A stretch of 64,000 nucleotides of DNA from Daphnia pulex (taxonomy: Eukaryota > Arthropoda > Branchiopoda > Diplostraca > Daphniidae). The notes under the pieces were generated by a model. It was not told where the DNA came from. It saw only the letters and a list, made by a program, of their open reading frames with translations, and did no database searches. Location: contig NC_060023.1 in NCBI RefSeq assembly GCF_021134715.1, positions 1,984,001 to 2,048,000 of the forward strand. Direction: 5' to 3'. Shown here one piece after another: positions 11,766 to 21,776 of this stretch (its first letter is position 1; each line of letters opens with the position of its first letter). Position numbers and translations under genes: made by a program.

Positions 11766-12420
11766 CAAAAGTAACGGTCTGAAGGTGCTCAAAGTTTTTG
11801 CTGAGGACGGTATTAGGTCGAGTCCTCCCTAAATGAGCGAATGGACAACCGAGAAGTTGAATGCGGAAAGTGTTAATGCGTTGCCCAAAGCTAATGTTGA
11901 GGGTGCAAGCTTGGAAGACAATAAGGTTCCATTGATCTTTAACAATGGTCGAAAGGTAAACAGTTATTTCAATACATGTTTTGTTAGCGATGTAAATTAT
12001 TTCATCAGGTTTAAACTGGCCATGTTGTCGTTGCTGTTGGTTTGAACGCAAACACGGATTTGGCTGTCGCTTCTGATTTGGAAATCGATTCCAATTTTGG
12101 CAGTTATCGAGTCAATGCTGAGCTTGAAGCAGATCAAACGTCTGGTTGGTAAGAATCCTTGAACATTTTTCATTTCATATTAATTTTAATACAGTTTGTG
12201 ATAATCAACATCGACTGCTCTGATATTGCTAGATAGTGTATGAAGTTTTTGTAAAGTAATATTACACCTTTGGTGGTAAATTTAGATTCTAAATTTTGTT
12301 TTTATTAAGCTAGAGATGCTGCCTGCTTTTATGATATGAAATTGCATCGTCGTCGTGTGGAACATCATGACCACGCTGTTGTATCAGGGCGATTGGCTAG
12401 AGAGCATATGATTGGCAATG
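11766..12420 (+). pseudogene. Three-exon fragment of AIFM1 (apoptosis-inducing factor)
   Basis: Three exons of the mitochondrial flavoprotein AIFM1 can be read in order with introns kept. Exon a (about 11,772-11,955) holds MSEWTTEKLNAE and NNGRK. Exon b (about 12,009-12,150) holds [16 protein letters not shown] and [16 protein letters not shown]. Exon c (about 12,309-12,420) holds [11 protein letters not shown] and [17 protein letters not shown]. The flavin-binding AGD motif is ARD here. In-frame stops occur at the SEWTTEK junction (CCC TAA ATG) and at the second codon of exon b (GTT TAA). No N-terminal or C-terminal AIF exons are present, so this is an inert genomic fragment wedged between copies of the repeat-protein gene. 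The family assignment is from remembered motifs and is strong. Confidence 0.85.
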
Positions 12421-12501
12421 CATGCATGCAACATGGGTGAAGGACTGCAGCGCAATATTTGTCACTATCTGCATTCTTAGTCGTATTTTCAGTACGCAAT
12501 C

Positions 12502-13097
12502 ATGGGTAAATATTCTATTATCTAGAGTTTTGTATCAATTTATTTTTTTTCTCAGTTTTAATATGCCAGTTATTGAATGTAAATGTTCTAATAATTTACC
12601 ATCTAGTTAACTATGGCGTCTTGCTGCTGTATGTTGTATCGTTGATGGCTGGGTCAACCATTGGTGTACCGATGTCTCCTGGGTATTGCAGATACCAAGC
12701 CGCAACGCCGCCGCCTTCCTACACAACAACAACATACGCAAAGACCGGTTACCACACCACCAAGGCTGCAGAATATTACACCACAACTTATGATGCCCCG
12801 GGCTACTACATCGAAGCCTTGAAGTATAACTCTGCCCCGAGTTGCCTCAACAAAGAGGCTGAGTACTACACCACCAAGGCACCGGAGTACTACAGCACCA
12901 AGGCGGCGGAGTACTACAGCACCAAGGCAGCGGAGTACTACAGCACCAAGGCAGCGGAGTACTACAGCACCAAGGCAGCGGTGTACTACAGCACCAAGGC
13001 AGCGGAGTACTACAGCACCAAGGCAGCGGAGTACTACACCACCATGTATGCTGTCTCAGCCTTTTACACCGAGGTTTCCAACTACTACTGTGCCTAG
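12502..13097 (+). CDS. Secreted tyrosine-rich repeat protein (YYSTKAAE repeats), left copy
   Basis: Mini-exon ATGG at 12,502-12,505, intron GTAAAT...CTAG, exon 2 from 12,607 to the TAG at 13,095-13,097, phase 1: 164 residues. It starts MVNYGVLLLYVVSLMAGS, a signal peptide, so the product is probably secreted. The body has about seven 8-residue units YYSTKAAE encoded by 24-bp tandem repeats (about 12,850-13,045), flanked by YYTTKAPE and APGYYIEALKYNSAPS units. The composition (Y, T, K, A, P) fits structural proteins of cuticle, egg shell or silk-like matrices; I know such repeat proteins from Daphnia gene lists, but no function. The frame ends early: the following 0.5 kb still encodes the same repeats with stops, so this may itself be a truncated gene. 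Confidence 0.6.
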
Positions 13098-13628
13098 CTA
13101 CTACACCGAAGCTCCAGCTATTACACCACCAAAGCGGTAGAGTACTACACCGAAGCGCCCAAATTCTATCTGCCCGAGCTACGAAACTACATTTGTGGAG
13201 GCCCAGTACTACGTAGTACCTACTTACTACACAGTGAATGATCCTTAATACTACGTTGGACCGAAATACTGCTCTGAGTCTACAGTTTACTACACCACAA
13301 CCTACGCTGCCCCTAGCTACTAAACCAAAGGCGCTAAGTACTACACCGAAAAGGCCGAATATTACCCAATGACGTATGCTGCCCAAGTTTACTACACAGA
13401 GGAACCCAAGTTCAACTCTGATCCAACCAACACCAAACAGAGGATCCGTTTTACTACACCACCAAGGCTCCTGAGTATCACAATGCAACCTACGCTGGTC
13501 CCAGTTACTACTCTGAAGCTCCAAAGTATTACTCTGCCCCGAGTTACTACACCACTAAAGCATTTGGATATTAAACCCCGACAGTCTACGCTTTTTCAGT
13601 TTACGAGAGAAAGTCTCCTAAATACTAG
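13098..13628 (+). pseudogene. Decayed 3' part of the repeat-protein gene
   Basis: Beyond the stop at 13,097 the three frames still show family units (YYTTKAVEYYTEAPKFY, PFYYTTKAPEYHNATYAGPS, SYYSEAPKYYSAPSYYTTKA), broken by several stops and frame changes, ending FSVYERKSPKY then TAG at 13,626. A polyadenylation signal AATAAA lies at 13,716. The ancestral gene therefore probably encoded more than 300 residues. Confidence 0.65.
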
Positions 13629-14085
13629 CCGAAATTTCAGTTTGATTTAATTGTGTTCAGTTTTGTCGGTCATATCATACTAGTCACTGGTATTGTGGTT
13701 GTTCTTAAATGAGAAAATAAATATTTTAATGACGGTAATCTTCAATCATGTAAGACTTCTCTTTACACCTCCAAGCCATTGCGATGGGATTTAATTTCAA
13801 ATGTGGTGGAGTGACTTGCTCTAGTCGCTCTGCATTCGGAAACTTTCTGGTGCTTGGAAAAACTCCATTTTCAGGTTAAATTACGAAAGACTGTTAAGGG
13901 TTTACTCTAAATTAGTGAAGTTTGTATTTTCAACTCAAGTCACTTGACAAAACTTAAAGTAAATGTAAAACTTCAAAGTTGTAAGACAAAACATTAAAAG
14001 GAATTGCTTTGTTATCCCACCTCCACCCACAATTCCACCACATTTTACAATCACATACATACATATATACATACACTTACGTTAA

Positions 14086-14350
14086 CCCGTTGGCTGCCAC
14101 GCCATACAACCCGTAGGTTGCTCTCTACTACTCTACGCGCCACGTCTGAAGGATCCATGACCAAAGGTGGGACTTGCCATTGCTGACAAGTCCGTGCTGA
14201 CAAGGGGGGGACTAAGGTGCATTGCCTTATAACAGGCTTGCCTTGCGGCAAATTTTGGGCTTGGCGACTCTCCGACCCCGCGGCTTGTAAACCACGAGAC
14301 CGAACAGCGCGGCCCGTGCAGGGGAGAACAAAGGCGTGGCAGACAACGGG
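14086..14350. mobile_element. piggyBac-type MITE, left-arm copy
   Basis: The 265-bp element starts CCCGTTGGCTGCCACGCC and ends GGCGTGGCAGACAACGGG, terminal inverted repeats of 18 bp with one mismatch. It is flanked on both sides by TTAA (14,082-14,085 and 14,351-14,354). The TTAA target and CCC...GGG ends are the hallmark of piggyBac elements. It encodes no transposase, so it is non-autonomous. GC content is clearly above its surroundings. Confidence 0.85.
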
Positions 14351-14703
14351 TTAACTAACACTAACACAAACGTAGTAATACCAACAATACGATGATCCAC
14401 GTTGATGACGAGTCTCGGTGTCGGTCGCGATTCCACCGAGTTATGTTCGCACCAGGAGCAGGGGCAACATCCGACGGAGACCGGTGACGACTGTTAAAGA
14501 TGACAATATCCATCTTCTCGACGTCTCCTCTGCATTACCTGAATAAAAACAAAACAATTCTTATTAAGTTACATGCCAATAAAAGTTACATAATAGTCAC
14601 ATAATACATATAAGTTCATTGATATGGTTTTTTTGCTCAAAACTTCAAAGGCGCACTTTAAATTGCTTAAAATCTACCTAACAATGTTGAGAACTGTACA
14701 CAT

Positions 14704-15094
14704 AACAAAGCTCACTTGCTAGTCTTTAAAAAAAATTCCGGAAGTAGACCGGAAGTAACCACAGCGCCTCAACCATTGAGCTGTCATCAAATTAAACCAC
14801 ATTTTCGTGATCCCCATGAAATTTGGGGTCGATTAGGTGTGATATAAACGAAATCCAAAATTTGGCCAAAATCGAGAATTTTCCTGAACTATATATAGTT
14901 CAGGAAAATTTTCAAAACCGGAAGTACGCGTACGTAAAAAACACAACATGAACTTTACCACAAATTTTACGAGGATCACGAATATGTGTTTCTTTTGTGC
15001 GTCAGATCAATATTTACTAAACTACTGAAAGAAATGAGAAAACCGGAAGTAGAAAAAAAACACATTTTTAAAAATCTAACAAGTGAGCTTTGTT
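14704..15094. mobile_element. 391-bp MITE with a central hairpin, left-arm copy
   Basis: The ends AACAAAGCTCACTTG and CAAGTGAGCTTTGTT are exact reverse complements, and similarity continues inward (TAG/TTAG, A-rich, then CCGGAAGTAGA and its complement). The centre has a second hairpin, TTTTCCTGAACTATATATAG and its complement (about 14,879-14,912). Four CCGGAAGT words (ETS-like) occur inside. No coding capacity. Confidence 0.75.
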
Positions 15095-15355
15095 GGGGAA
15101 ATAGTTATCGTTAGTTATCACTAAATATTTCAACAAAATAACTGCCAATAAATGTTTAAAAAGATGTGCAAAGTAACTGAAACTGACTGTTTTGACAGCT
15201 GCAAACTTTTAAAAAGCCATCTAGCGTTACAAAAAAGAAACGTCCAAGTAAAACTTTGTTTGCGCGCAAAAAGGGCCTGATTTTGGAATTATTACACAGA
15301 CACAGAGTTTGACGCAACTAGATAACTAGTAGATAACCTACGAAAATAAGTCAAC

Positions 15356-16543
15356 TTTTCGGGTACCTGGGCATAATCCCGTGGTGAGTGACGGCAGGTG
15401 TGTCACAGCAACTGAAGGATCCAACTCGCCAGTGAAGCAAGAAAAGTTATTTTGCAGCATAAGAAGCACTGAAGCAGTGAAGCTAGATGAGCGTACGTCG
15501 GGAAGATAAGGATGGAGAAGAACGTTGGTGGAAGTCCATCTTCCGTCATGGACAAAGGGCAGCATTGGCTTAAGGATCTCTTACTTGCTCTGTAAAAAAA
15601 ATGTATTACATTAATGAAAATATAACAGTTAATAAAGCATGACAATCTTTACCTTTAGTCCTTTACGAAGAAGCACACTGAAATTTTCATGATAAAAACC
15701 GTAAAAATGGAATCAGAGCAACCAACAGCATTACTACTCCCCATGTTGAGATTTCCTGATGCTAAAGAAAGTGTCATGAAGTGTTGCAGTACCATGGTGA
15801 TAGGTGGTTTATGCTTACCTTTATCATATGGGTGATGAATTTAGTAAGGCATCAAACAGAACTGGAACATGTATGCATACACACGGCATTTTCACGTCAC
15901 ACTCTTCATGTCACTGAAACTCTAAGTAGCAATGGGGCAAGGAAATTCTCTACATTATTTACAATTTTTACAAATAAACCTATGAGAAATATAACTCTAC
16001 CTATCTATCAGCTGGGTTGCCTTCTGAACAGAAGTAGAAACAGCCATAACAACAAACATGCTGTTGCAGGTTACACCACCAAAATTGCGAGATTCAGAAA
16101 AGATCCTATGGTTCATGAGCAAGAACACCTATATGTTACATGAAAATCTGAATTGTAATGGTCTGGTAGCAGTAATGGGAAATACCTTATCTCAGCAGAT
16201 TTGTATTCACATGAGCTTCAAACATTGGTTTTAGGCTTTTGACAGCATGATGGGTCTAATGGATTGATATTTGATAGTGACTGAGCGCTAAGTGAACTTG
16301 TTGGAATGACTGACAGTATCCATCTAAAATTTGAAGAAATTAGTTGGTACAGTATAAAAATAAGGAAATTAGGTCAAGATAAACCTACATATGATATGAA
16401 GTTCAATTTGGTATGTGAAATCACAGGAATATAAGTATTAATTGGCATCCAATTGTTTCGCCCATTTCCCCTCGTTTCACGATGTAAAATAACAACAAGG
16501 CGACACTGGCGACATCTAGTAATGAGTTTTGAAATTGGTTGCA
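15356..16543. repeat. Inner, diverged segment of the left arm
   Basis: From about 15,356 the two arms stop being near-identical and differ at many sites while still aligning end to end (for example CAACGTTCTTCTCCATCC against CAACGTTCTGCTCCATCC on the coding-like strand). It holds a 75-codon frame (15,565-15,338, minus; VLLHPYLPDVRSSSFTA), matched by 17,386-17,601 on the plus strand, that I do not recognise. About 300 bp (15,858-16,157) is absent from the right arm. Confidence 0.75.
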
Positions 16544-16695
16544 CAGTCGCAGCTCAAATTATCGGAGTTCTATTGTCGCGTTTCGAGTTCTACTGTCGAG
16601 CACTGGAGTTCTATTGTCGGGTATTTTAAATTAAAAATTAAATATTGGGGTTCTATTGTCGGTGGAGTTCTATTGTCGGGTATTTTTAATAATAT
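16544..16695. repeat. Palindrome spacer with five direct 12-mer repeats
   Basis: GTTCTATTGTCG occurs at 16,567, 16,608, 16,650 and 16,667, and GTTCTACTGTCG at 16,587, all in the same direction, usually preceded by GGA and followed by GGTATTTT. The arms meet the spacer at TTGGTTGCA (16,535) and TGCAACCAA (16,696). Confidence 0.9.
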
Positions 16696-17857
16696 TGCAA
16701 CCAACTTTGGATTCAAATCTCGTTACTAGATGTCGCCAGTGTCGCCTTTGTTGTTGTTACGTCGTGAAACGAGGCAAAAATGGCGAAACAAATTGTAGCT
16801 AATTAATACTTATATTCCTGAGATTTCATATACCAAATTGAACTTCGTATTATAAGTAGGTTTATCTTGACCTAATTTCCTTATTTTTATACTGTGCCAA
16901 CTTATTTCTTCAAATTTTAGATGCTTAATGTCAGTCATTCCAAAAAGTTGACTTCTAAGCGCTCAGTCACTTTCCATCCAATAGACCCATCATGTTGTCA
17001 AAAGCCTAAAACTCATGTTTGAAGCTCACATATCGTGGAATACAAATGTGTGGAGACAAGGTATTTCTCCATTACTGCTACCACACCAACCATGTCAAAT
17101 GCCTTACTAAATTCACCCACATGATAAAGGTAAGCATCAATATAACCTATCACCACGCTACTGCAATACTTCATAACAATTTCTTTGGCATCAGGAAATT
17201 TACCTCAACCTAAGGAGTAAAGCTGTTGATTGCTGTGATTTCCATTTTTGCAGTTTTTTATCATGAAAATCCTCAGTGTGATTCTTAGTATAGGTAAAGA
17301 TTGAAATGCTTTATTAACTATTATATTTTCAATTCATTAATGCATTAAATTTTTTTTACAGAGTATGTAATAGATCCTTAAGCCAATGCTGACCTTTGTC
17401 CATGAAGGAAGAGGGACATCCAGCAACGTTCTGCTCCATCCTTATCTTCCCGACGTACGCTCATCTAGCTTCACTGCTTTTGCTGCTACAACTTGTCTTA
17501 CTTCACCGACGAGTTGGAACACTTCAGTGGTCGCTACCCTTTGCTGTTACACACCTGCAGTTACTCACCACGGGATTATGCCCAGGTACCCGAACAATTG
17601 ACTTATTTTCGTAGGTTATCTACTAGTTATCTAGTTGCGTTAAACTCTGTGTCTGTGTAATAATTCCAAAATCAGGCCCTTTTTGCGCGCAAACAAAGTT
17701 TTACTTGGACGTTTCTTTTTTGTAACGCTAGATGGCTTTTTAAAAGTTTGCAGCTGTCAAAACAGTCAGTTTCAGTTACTTTGCACATCTTTTTAAACAT
17801 TTATTGGCAGTTATTTTGTTGAAATATTTAGTGATAACTAACGATAACTATTTCCCC

Positions 17858-18243
17858 AACAAAGCTCACTTGTTAGATTTTTAAAAATGTGTTTTTTTTT
17901 CTACTTCCGGTTTTCTCATTTCTTTCAGTAGTTTAGTAAATATTGATCTGACGCACAAAAGAAACACATATTCGTGATCCTCGTAAAATTTGTGGTAAAG
18001 TTCATGTTGTGTTTTTTACGTACGCGTACTTCCGGTTTTGAAAATTTTCCTGAACTAGTTCAGGAAAATTCTCGATTTTGCCCAAATTTTGGATTTCGTT
18101 TATATCACACCTAATCGACCCCAAATTTCATGGGGATCACGAAAATGTGGTTTAATTTGATGACAGCTCAATGGTTGAGGCGCTGTGGTTACTTCCGGTC
18201 TACTTCCGGAATTTTTTTTCAAGACTAGCAAGTGAGCTTTGTT
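17858..18243. mobile_element. Hairpin MITE, right-arm copy
   Basis: Mirror of the 14,704-15,094 element, 386 bp. The central hairpin reads GAACTAGTTC where the left copy has GAACTATATATAGTTC, a 6-bp change exactly at the hairpin tip. Confidence 0.75.
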
Positions 18244-18596
18244 ATGTGTACAGTTCTCAACATTGTTAGGTAGATTTTAAGCAATTTAAAGTGCGCCTTT
18301 GAAGTTTTGAGCAAAAAAACCATATCAATGAACTTATATGTATTATGTGACTATTATGTAACTTTTATTGGCATGTAACTTAATAAGAATTGTTTTGTTT
18401 TTATTCAGGTAATGCAGAGGAGACGTCGAGAAGATGGATATTGTCATCTTTAACAGTCGTCACCGGTCTCCGTCGGATGTTGCCCCTGCTCCTGGTGCGA
18501 ACATAACTCGGTGGAATCGCGACCGACACCGAGACTCGTCATCAACGTGGATCATCGTATTGTTGGTATTACTACGTTTGTGTTAGTGTTAGTTAA

Positions 18597-18861
18597 CCCG
18601 TTGTCTGCCACGCCTTTGTTCTCCCCTGCACGGGCCGCGCTGTTCGGTCTCGTGGTTTACAAGCCGCGGGGTCGGAGAGTCGCCAAGCCCAAAATTTGCC
18701 GCAAGGCAAGCCTGTTATAAGGCAATGCACCTTAGTCCCCCCCTTGTCAGCACGGACTTGTCAGCAATGGCAAGTCCCACCTTTGGTCATGGATCCTTCA
18801 GACGTGGCGCGTAGAGTAGTAGAGAGCAACCTACGGGTTGTATGGCGTGGCAGCCAACGGG
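18597..18861. mobile_element. piggyBac-type MITE, right-arm copy
   Basis: Mirror of 14,086-14,350 with the same terminal repeats and flanking TTAA. It was inserted before the arm was duplicated or converted, because both copies sit at the same relative site. Confidence 0.85.
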
Positions 18862-19318
18862 TTAACGTAAGTGTATGTATATATGTATGTATGTGATTGT
18901 AAAATGTGGTGGAATTGTGGGTGGAGGTGGGATAACAAAGCAATTCCTTTTAATGTTTTGTCTTACAACTTTGAAGTTTTACATTTACTTTAAGTTTTGT
19001 CAAGTGACTTGAGTTGAAAATACAAACTTCACTAATTTAGAGTAAACCCTTAACAGTCTTTCGTAATTTAACCTGAAAATGGAGTTTTTCCAAGCACCAG
19101 AAAGTTTCCGAATGCAGAGCGACTAGAGCAAGTCACTCCACCACATTTGAAATTAAATCCCATCGCAATGGCTTGGAGGTGTAAAGAGAAGTCTTACATG
19201 ATTGAAGATTACCGTCATTAAAATATTTATTTTCTCATTTAAGAACAACCACAATACCAGTGACTAGTATGATATGACCGACAAAACTGAACACAATTAA
19301 ATCAAACTGAAATTTCGG

Positions 19319-19849
19319 CTAGTATTTAGGAGACTTTCTCTCGTAAACTGAAAAAGCGTAGACTGTCGGGGTTTAATATCCAAATGCTTTAGTGGTGTAG
19401 TAACTCGGGGCAGAGTAATACTTTGGAGCTTCAGAGTAGTAACTGGGACCAGCGTAGGTTGCATTGTGATACTCAGGAGCCTTGGTGGTGTAGTAAAACG
19501 GATCCTCTGTTTGGTGTTGGTTGGATCAGAGTTGAACTTGGGTTCCTCTGTGTAGTAAACTTGGGCAGCATACGTCATTGGGTAATATTCGGCCTTTTCG
19601 GTGTAGTACTTAGCGCCTTTGGTTTAGTAGCTAGGGGCAGCGTAGGTTGTGGTGTAGTAAACTGTAGACTCAGAGCAGTATTTCGGTCCAACGTAGTATT
19701 AAGGATCATTCACTGTGTAGTAAGTAGGTACTACGTAGTACTGGGCCTCCACAAATGTAGTTTCGTAGCTCGGGCAGATAGAATTTGGGCGCTTCGGTGT
19801 AGTACTCTACCGCTTTGGTGGTGTAATAGCTGGAGCTTCGGTGTAGTAG
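19319..19849 (-). pseudogene. Decayed 3' part of the repeat-protein gene, right copy
   Basis: Mirror of 13,098-13,628 with the same stops and frame breaks. Confidence 0.65.
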
Positions 19850-20445
19850 CTAGGCACAGTAGTAGTTGGAAACCTCGGTGTAAAAGGCTGAGACAGCATA
19901 CATGGTGGTGTAGTACTCCGCTGCCTTGGTGCTGTAGTACTCCGCTGCCTTGGTGCTGTAGTACACCGCTGCCTTGGTGCTGTAGTACTCCGCTGCCTTG
20001 GTGCTGTAGTACTCCGCTGCCTTGGTGCTGTAGTACTCCGCCGCCTTGGTGCTGTAGTACTCCGGTGCCTTGGTGGTGTAGTACTCAGCCTCTTTGTTGA
20101 GGCAACTCGGGGCAGAGTTATACTTCAAGGCTTCGATGTAGTAGCCCGGGGCATCATAAGTTGTGGTGTAATATTCTGCAGCCTTGGTGGTGTGGTAACC
20201 GGTCTTTGCGTATGTTGTTGTTGTGTAGGAAGGCGGCGGCGTTGCGGCTTGGTATCTGCAATACCCAGGAGACATCGGTACACCAATGGTTGACCCAGCC
20301 ATCAACGATACAACATACAGCAGCAAGACGCCATAGTTAACTAGATGGTAAATTATTAGAACATTTACATTCAATAACTGGCATATTAAAACTGAGAAAA
20401 AAAATAAATTGATACAAAACTCTAGATAATAGAATATTTACCCAT
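19850..20445 (-). CDS. Secreted tyrosine-rich repeat protein, right copy
   Basis: Exons 20,445-20,442 (ATGG) and 20,340-19,850 encode the same 164-residue protein as the left copy, with no residue difference in the 174-codon frame containing exon 2. The two genes point toward each other across the palindrome centre. Such complete identity, next to an inner arm that has diverged, suggests recent copying or gene conversion (inference), or an assembly duplication. Confidence 0.6.
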
Positions 20446-20526
20446 GATTGCGTACTGAAAATACGACTAAGAATGCAGATAGTGACAAATATTGCGCTGC
20501 AGTCCTTCACCCATGTTGCATGCATG

Positions 20527-21181
20527 CATTGCCAATCATATGCTCTCTAGCCAATCGCCCTGATACAACAGCGTGGTCATGATGTTCCACACGACGACGA
20601 TGCAATTTCATATCATAAAAGCAGGCAGCATCTCTAGCTTAATAAAAACAAAATTTAGAATCTAAATTTACCACCAAAGGTGTAATATTACTTTACAAAA
20701 ACTTCATACACTATCTAGCAATATCAGAGCAGTCGATGTTGATTATCACAAACTGTATTAAAATTAATATGAAATGAAAAATGTTCAAGGATTCTTACCA
20801 ACCAGACGTTTGATCTGCTTCAAGCTCAGCATTGACTCGATAACTGCCAAAATTGGAATCGATTTCCAAATCAGAAGCGACAGCCAAATCCGTGTTTGCG
20901 TTCAAACCAACAGCAACGACAACATGGCCAGTTTAAACCTGATGAAATAATTTACATCGCTAACAAAACATGTATTGAAATAACTGTTTACCTTTCGACC
21001 ATTGTTAAAGATCAATGGAACCTTATTGTCTTCCAAGCTTGCACCCTCAACATTAGCTTTGGGCAACGCATTAACACTTTCCGCATTCAACTTCTCGGTT
21101 GTCCATTCGCTCATTTAGGGAGGACTCGACCTAATACCGTCCTCAGCAAAAACTTTGAGCACCTTCAGACCGTTACTTTTG
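20527..21181 (-). pseudogene. AIFM1 fragment, right copy
   Basis: Mirror of 11,766-12,420 with the same three exons and the same in-frame stops, so it decayed before the arms were made identical. Confidence 0.85.
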
Positions 21182-21247
21182 GCTAAATGTAAGAAATTTT
21201 CCCATTAAGCAACTTGCGTCAAATAACTTGACTAGATTCTTCAACAC

Positions 21248-21776
21248 GAGGTTAATACTCAGATACCTCGGTGTAGTAGCTGGGAGCAGAGTAGTACTTG
21301 GGAGACTCGTTGGTGTAGCACCTGTGCGCTTTGGTAGCGTAGCTCGGGGAAGAATAATACTTCGAGGCTTCGGTTTAGTAGCTCGGAGCAGCATCAGTTG
21401 TTGTGTGTAGTGCAGCACGACGGCATAGTTTACCAGACAATGTTCAATATAATCGGACATATTAATGCATAGAAAGGAAATAGAAATTGATATAAAACTC
21501 CATTTAAAAATACAAAATATTTACCCCTGATTGAGAACTGGTAATAACACCAAGAGTGCAGTTGCCGTGTCAGAGATGCCCACTCGATTGATTTCTATCG
21601 CCTTCTCTCTTTCGGGCTCGGCATCAACGATACAACACCCGACAGCAACCCAACGCCATTATCAACTAAACAATCAACGATTTGTAAATTAGTTTTCGAA
21701 CATAACTGGTCATATACAACTAAAAAAAAATATAGAATTGATTCACGGCTCGATATAAAGTTGAATACTTACCCAT
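21248..21776 (-). pseudogene. Decayed copies 1 and 2 of the repeat-protein family, right arm
   Basis: Mirror of 11,171-11,699: copy 1 at 21,776-21,595 (signal peptide, then stop) and copy 2 at 21,594-21,248 (lost start and acceptor). The core promoter mirror (TATAAAA, TCAGT) is at 21,872-21,838. Confidence 0.65.

Larger units (their letters stand above)
10165..16543. repeat. Left arm of a giant inverted repeat
   Basis: Every gene-like frame between 10.7 and 14.4 kb has an exact mirror copy on the other strand between 18.5 and 22.2 kb, with paired coordinates summing to 32,947. Outside a 14-bp tandem array the sum is 32,905, exactly 42 bp (three units) less. From 15,094 inward the sum is about 32,952 and near the apex 33,245, owing to about 300 bp found only in this arm (roughly 15,858-16,157). 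The homology fades at about 10,165. By eye, identity is about 97% at the outer edge, near 100% from 10.7 to 15.35 kb, and roughly 80-88% from 15.36 kb to the apex. Confidence 0.95.

Noticed and set aside
19423-20100. 225-codon frame with repeated WCCSTPLP units (also 13,524-12,847)
   Set aside because: It is the antisense reading of the 24-bp repeats that encode YYSTKAAE; no signal peptide or splice support.
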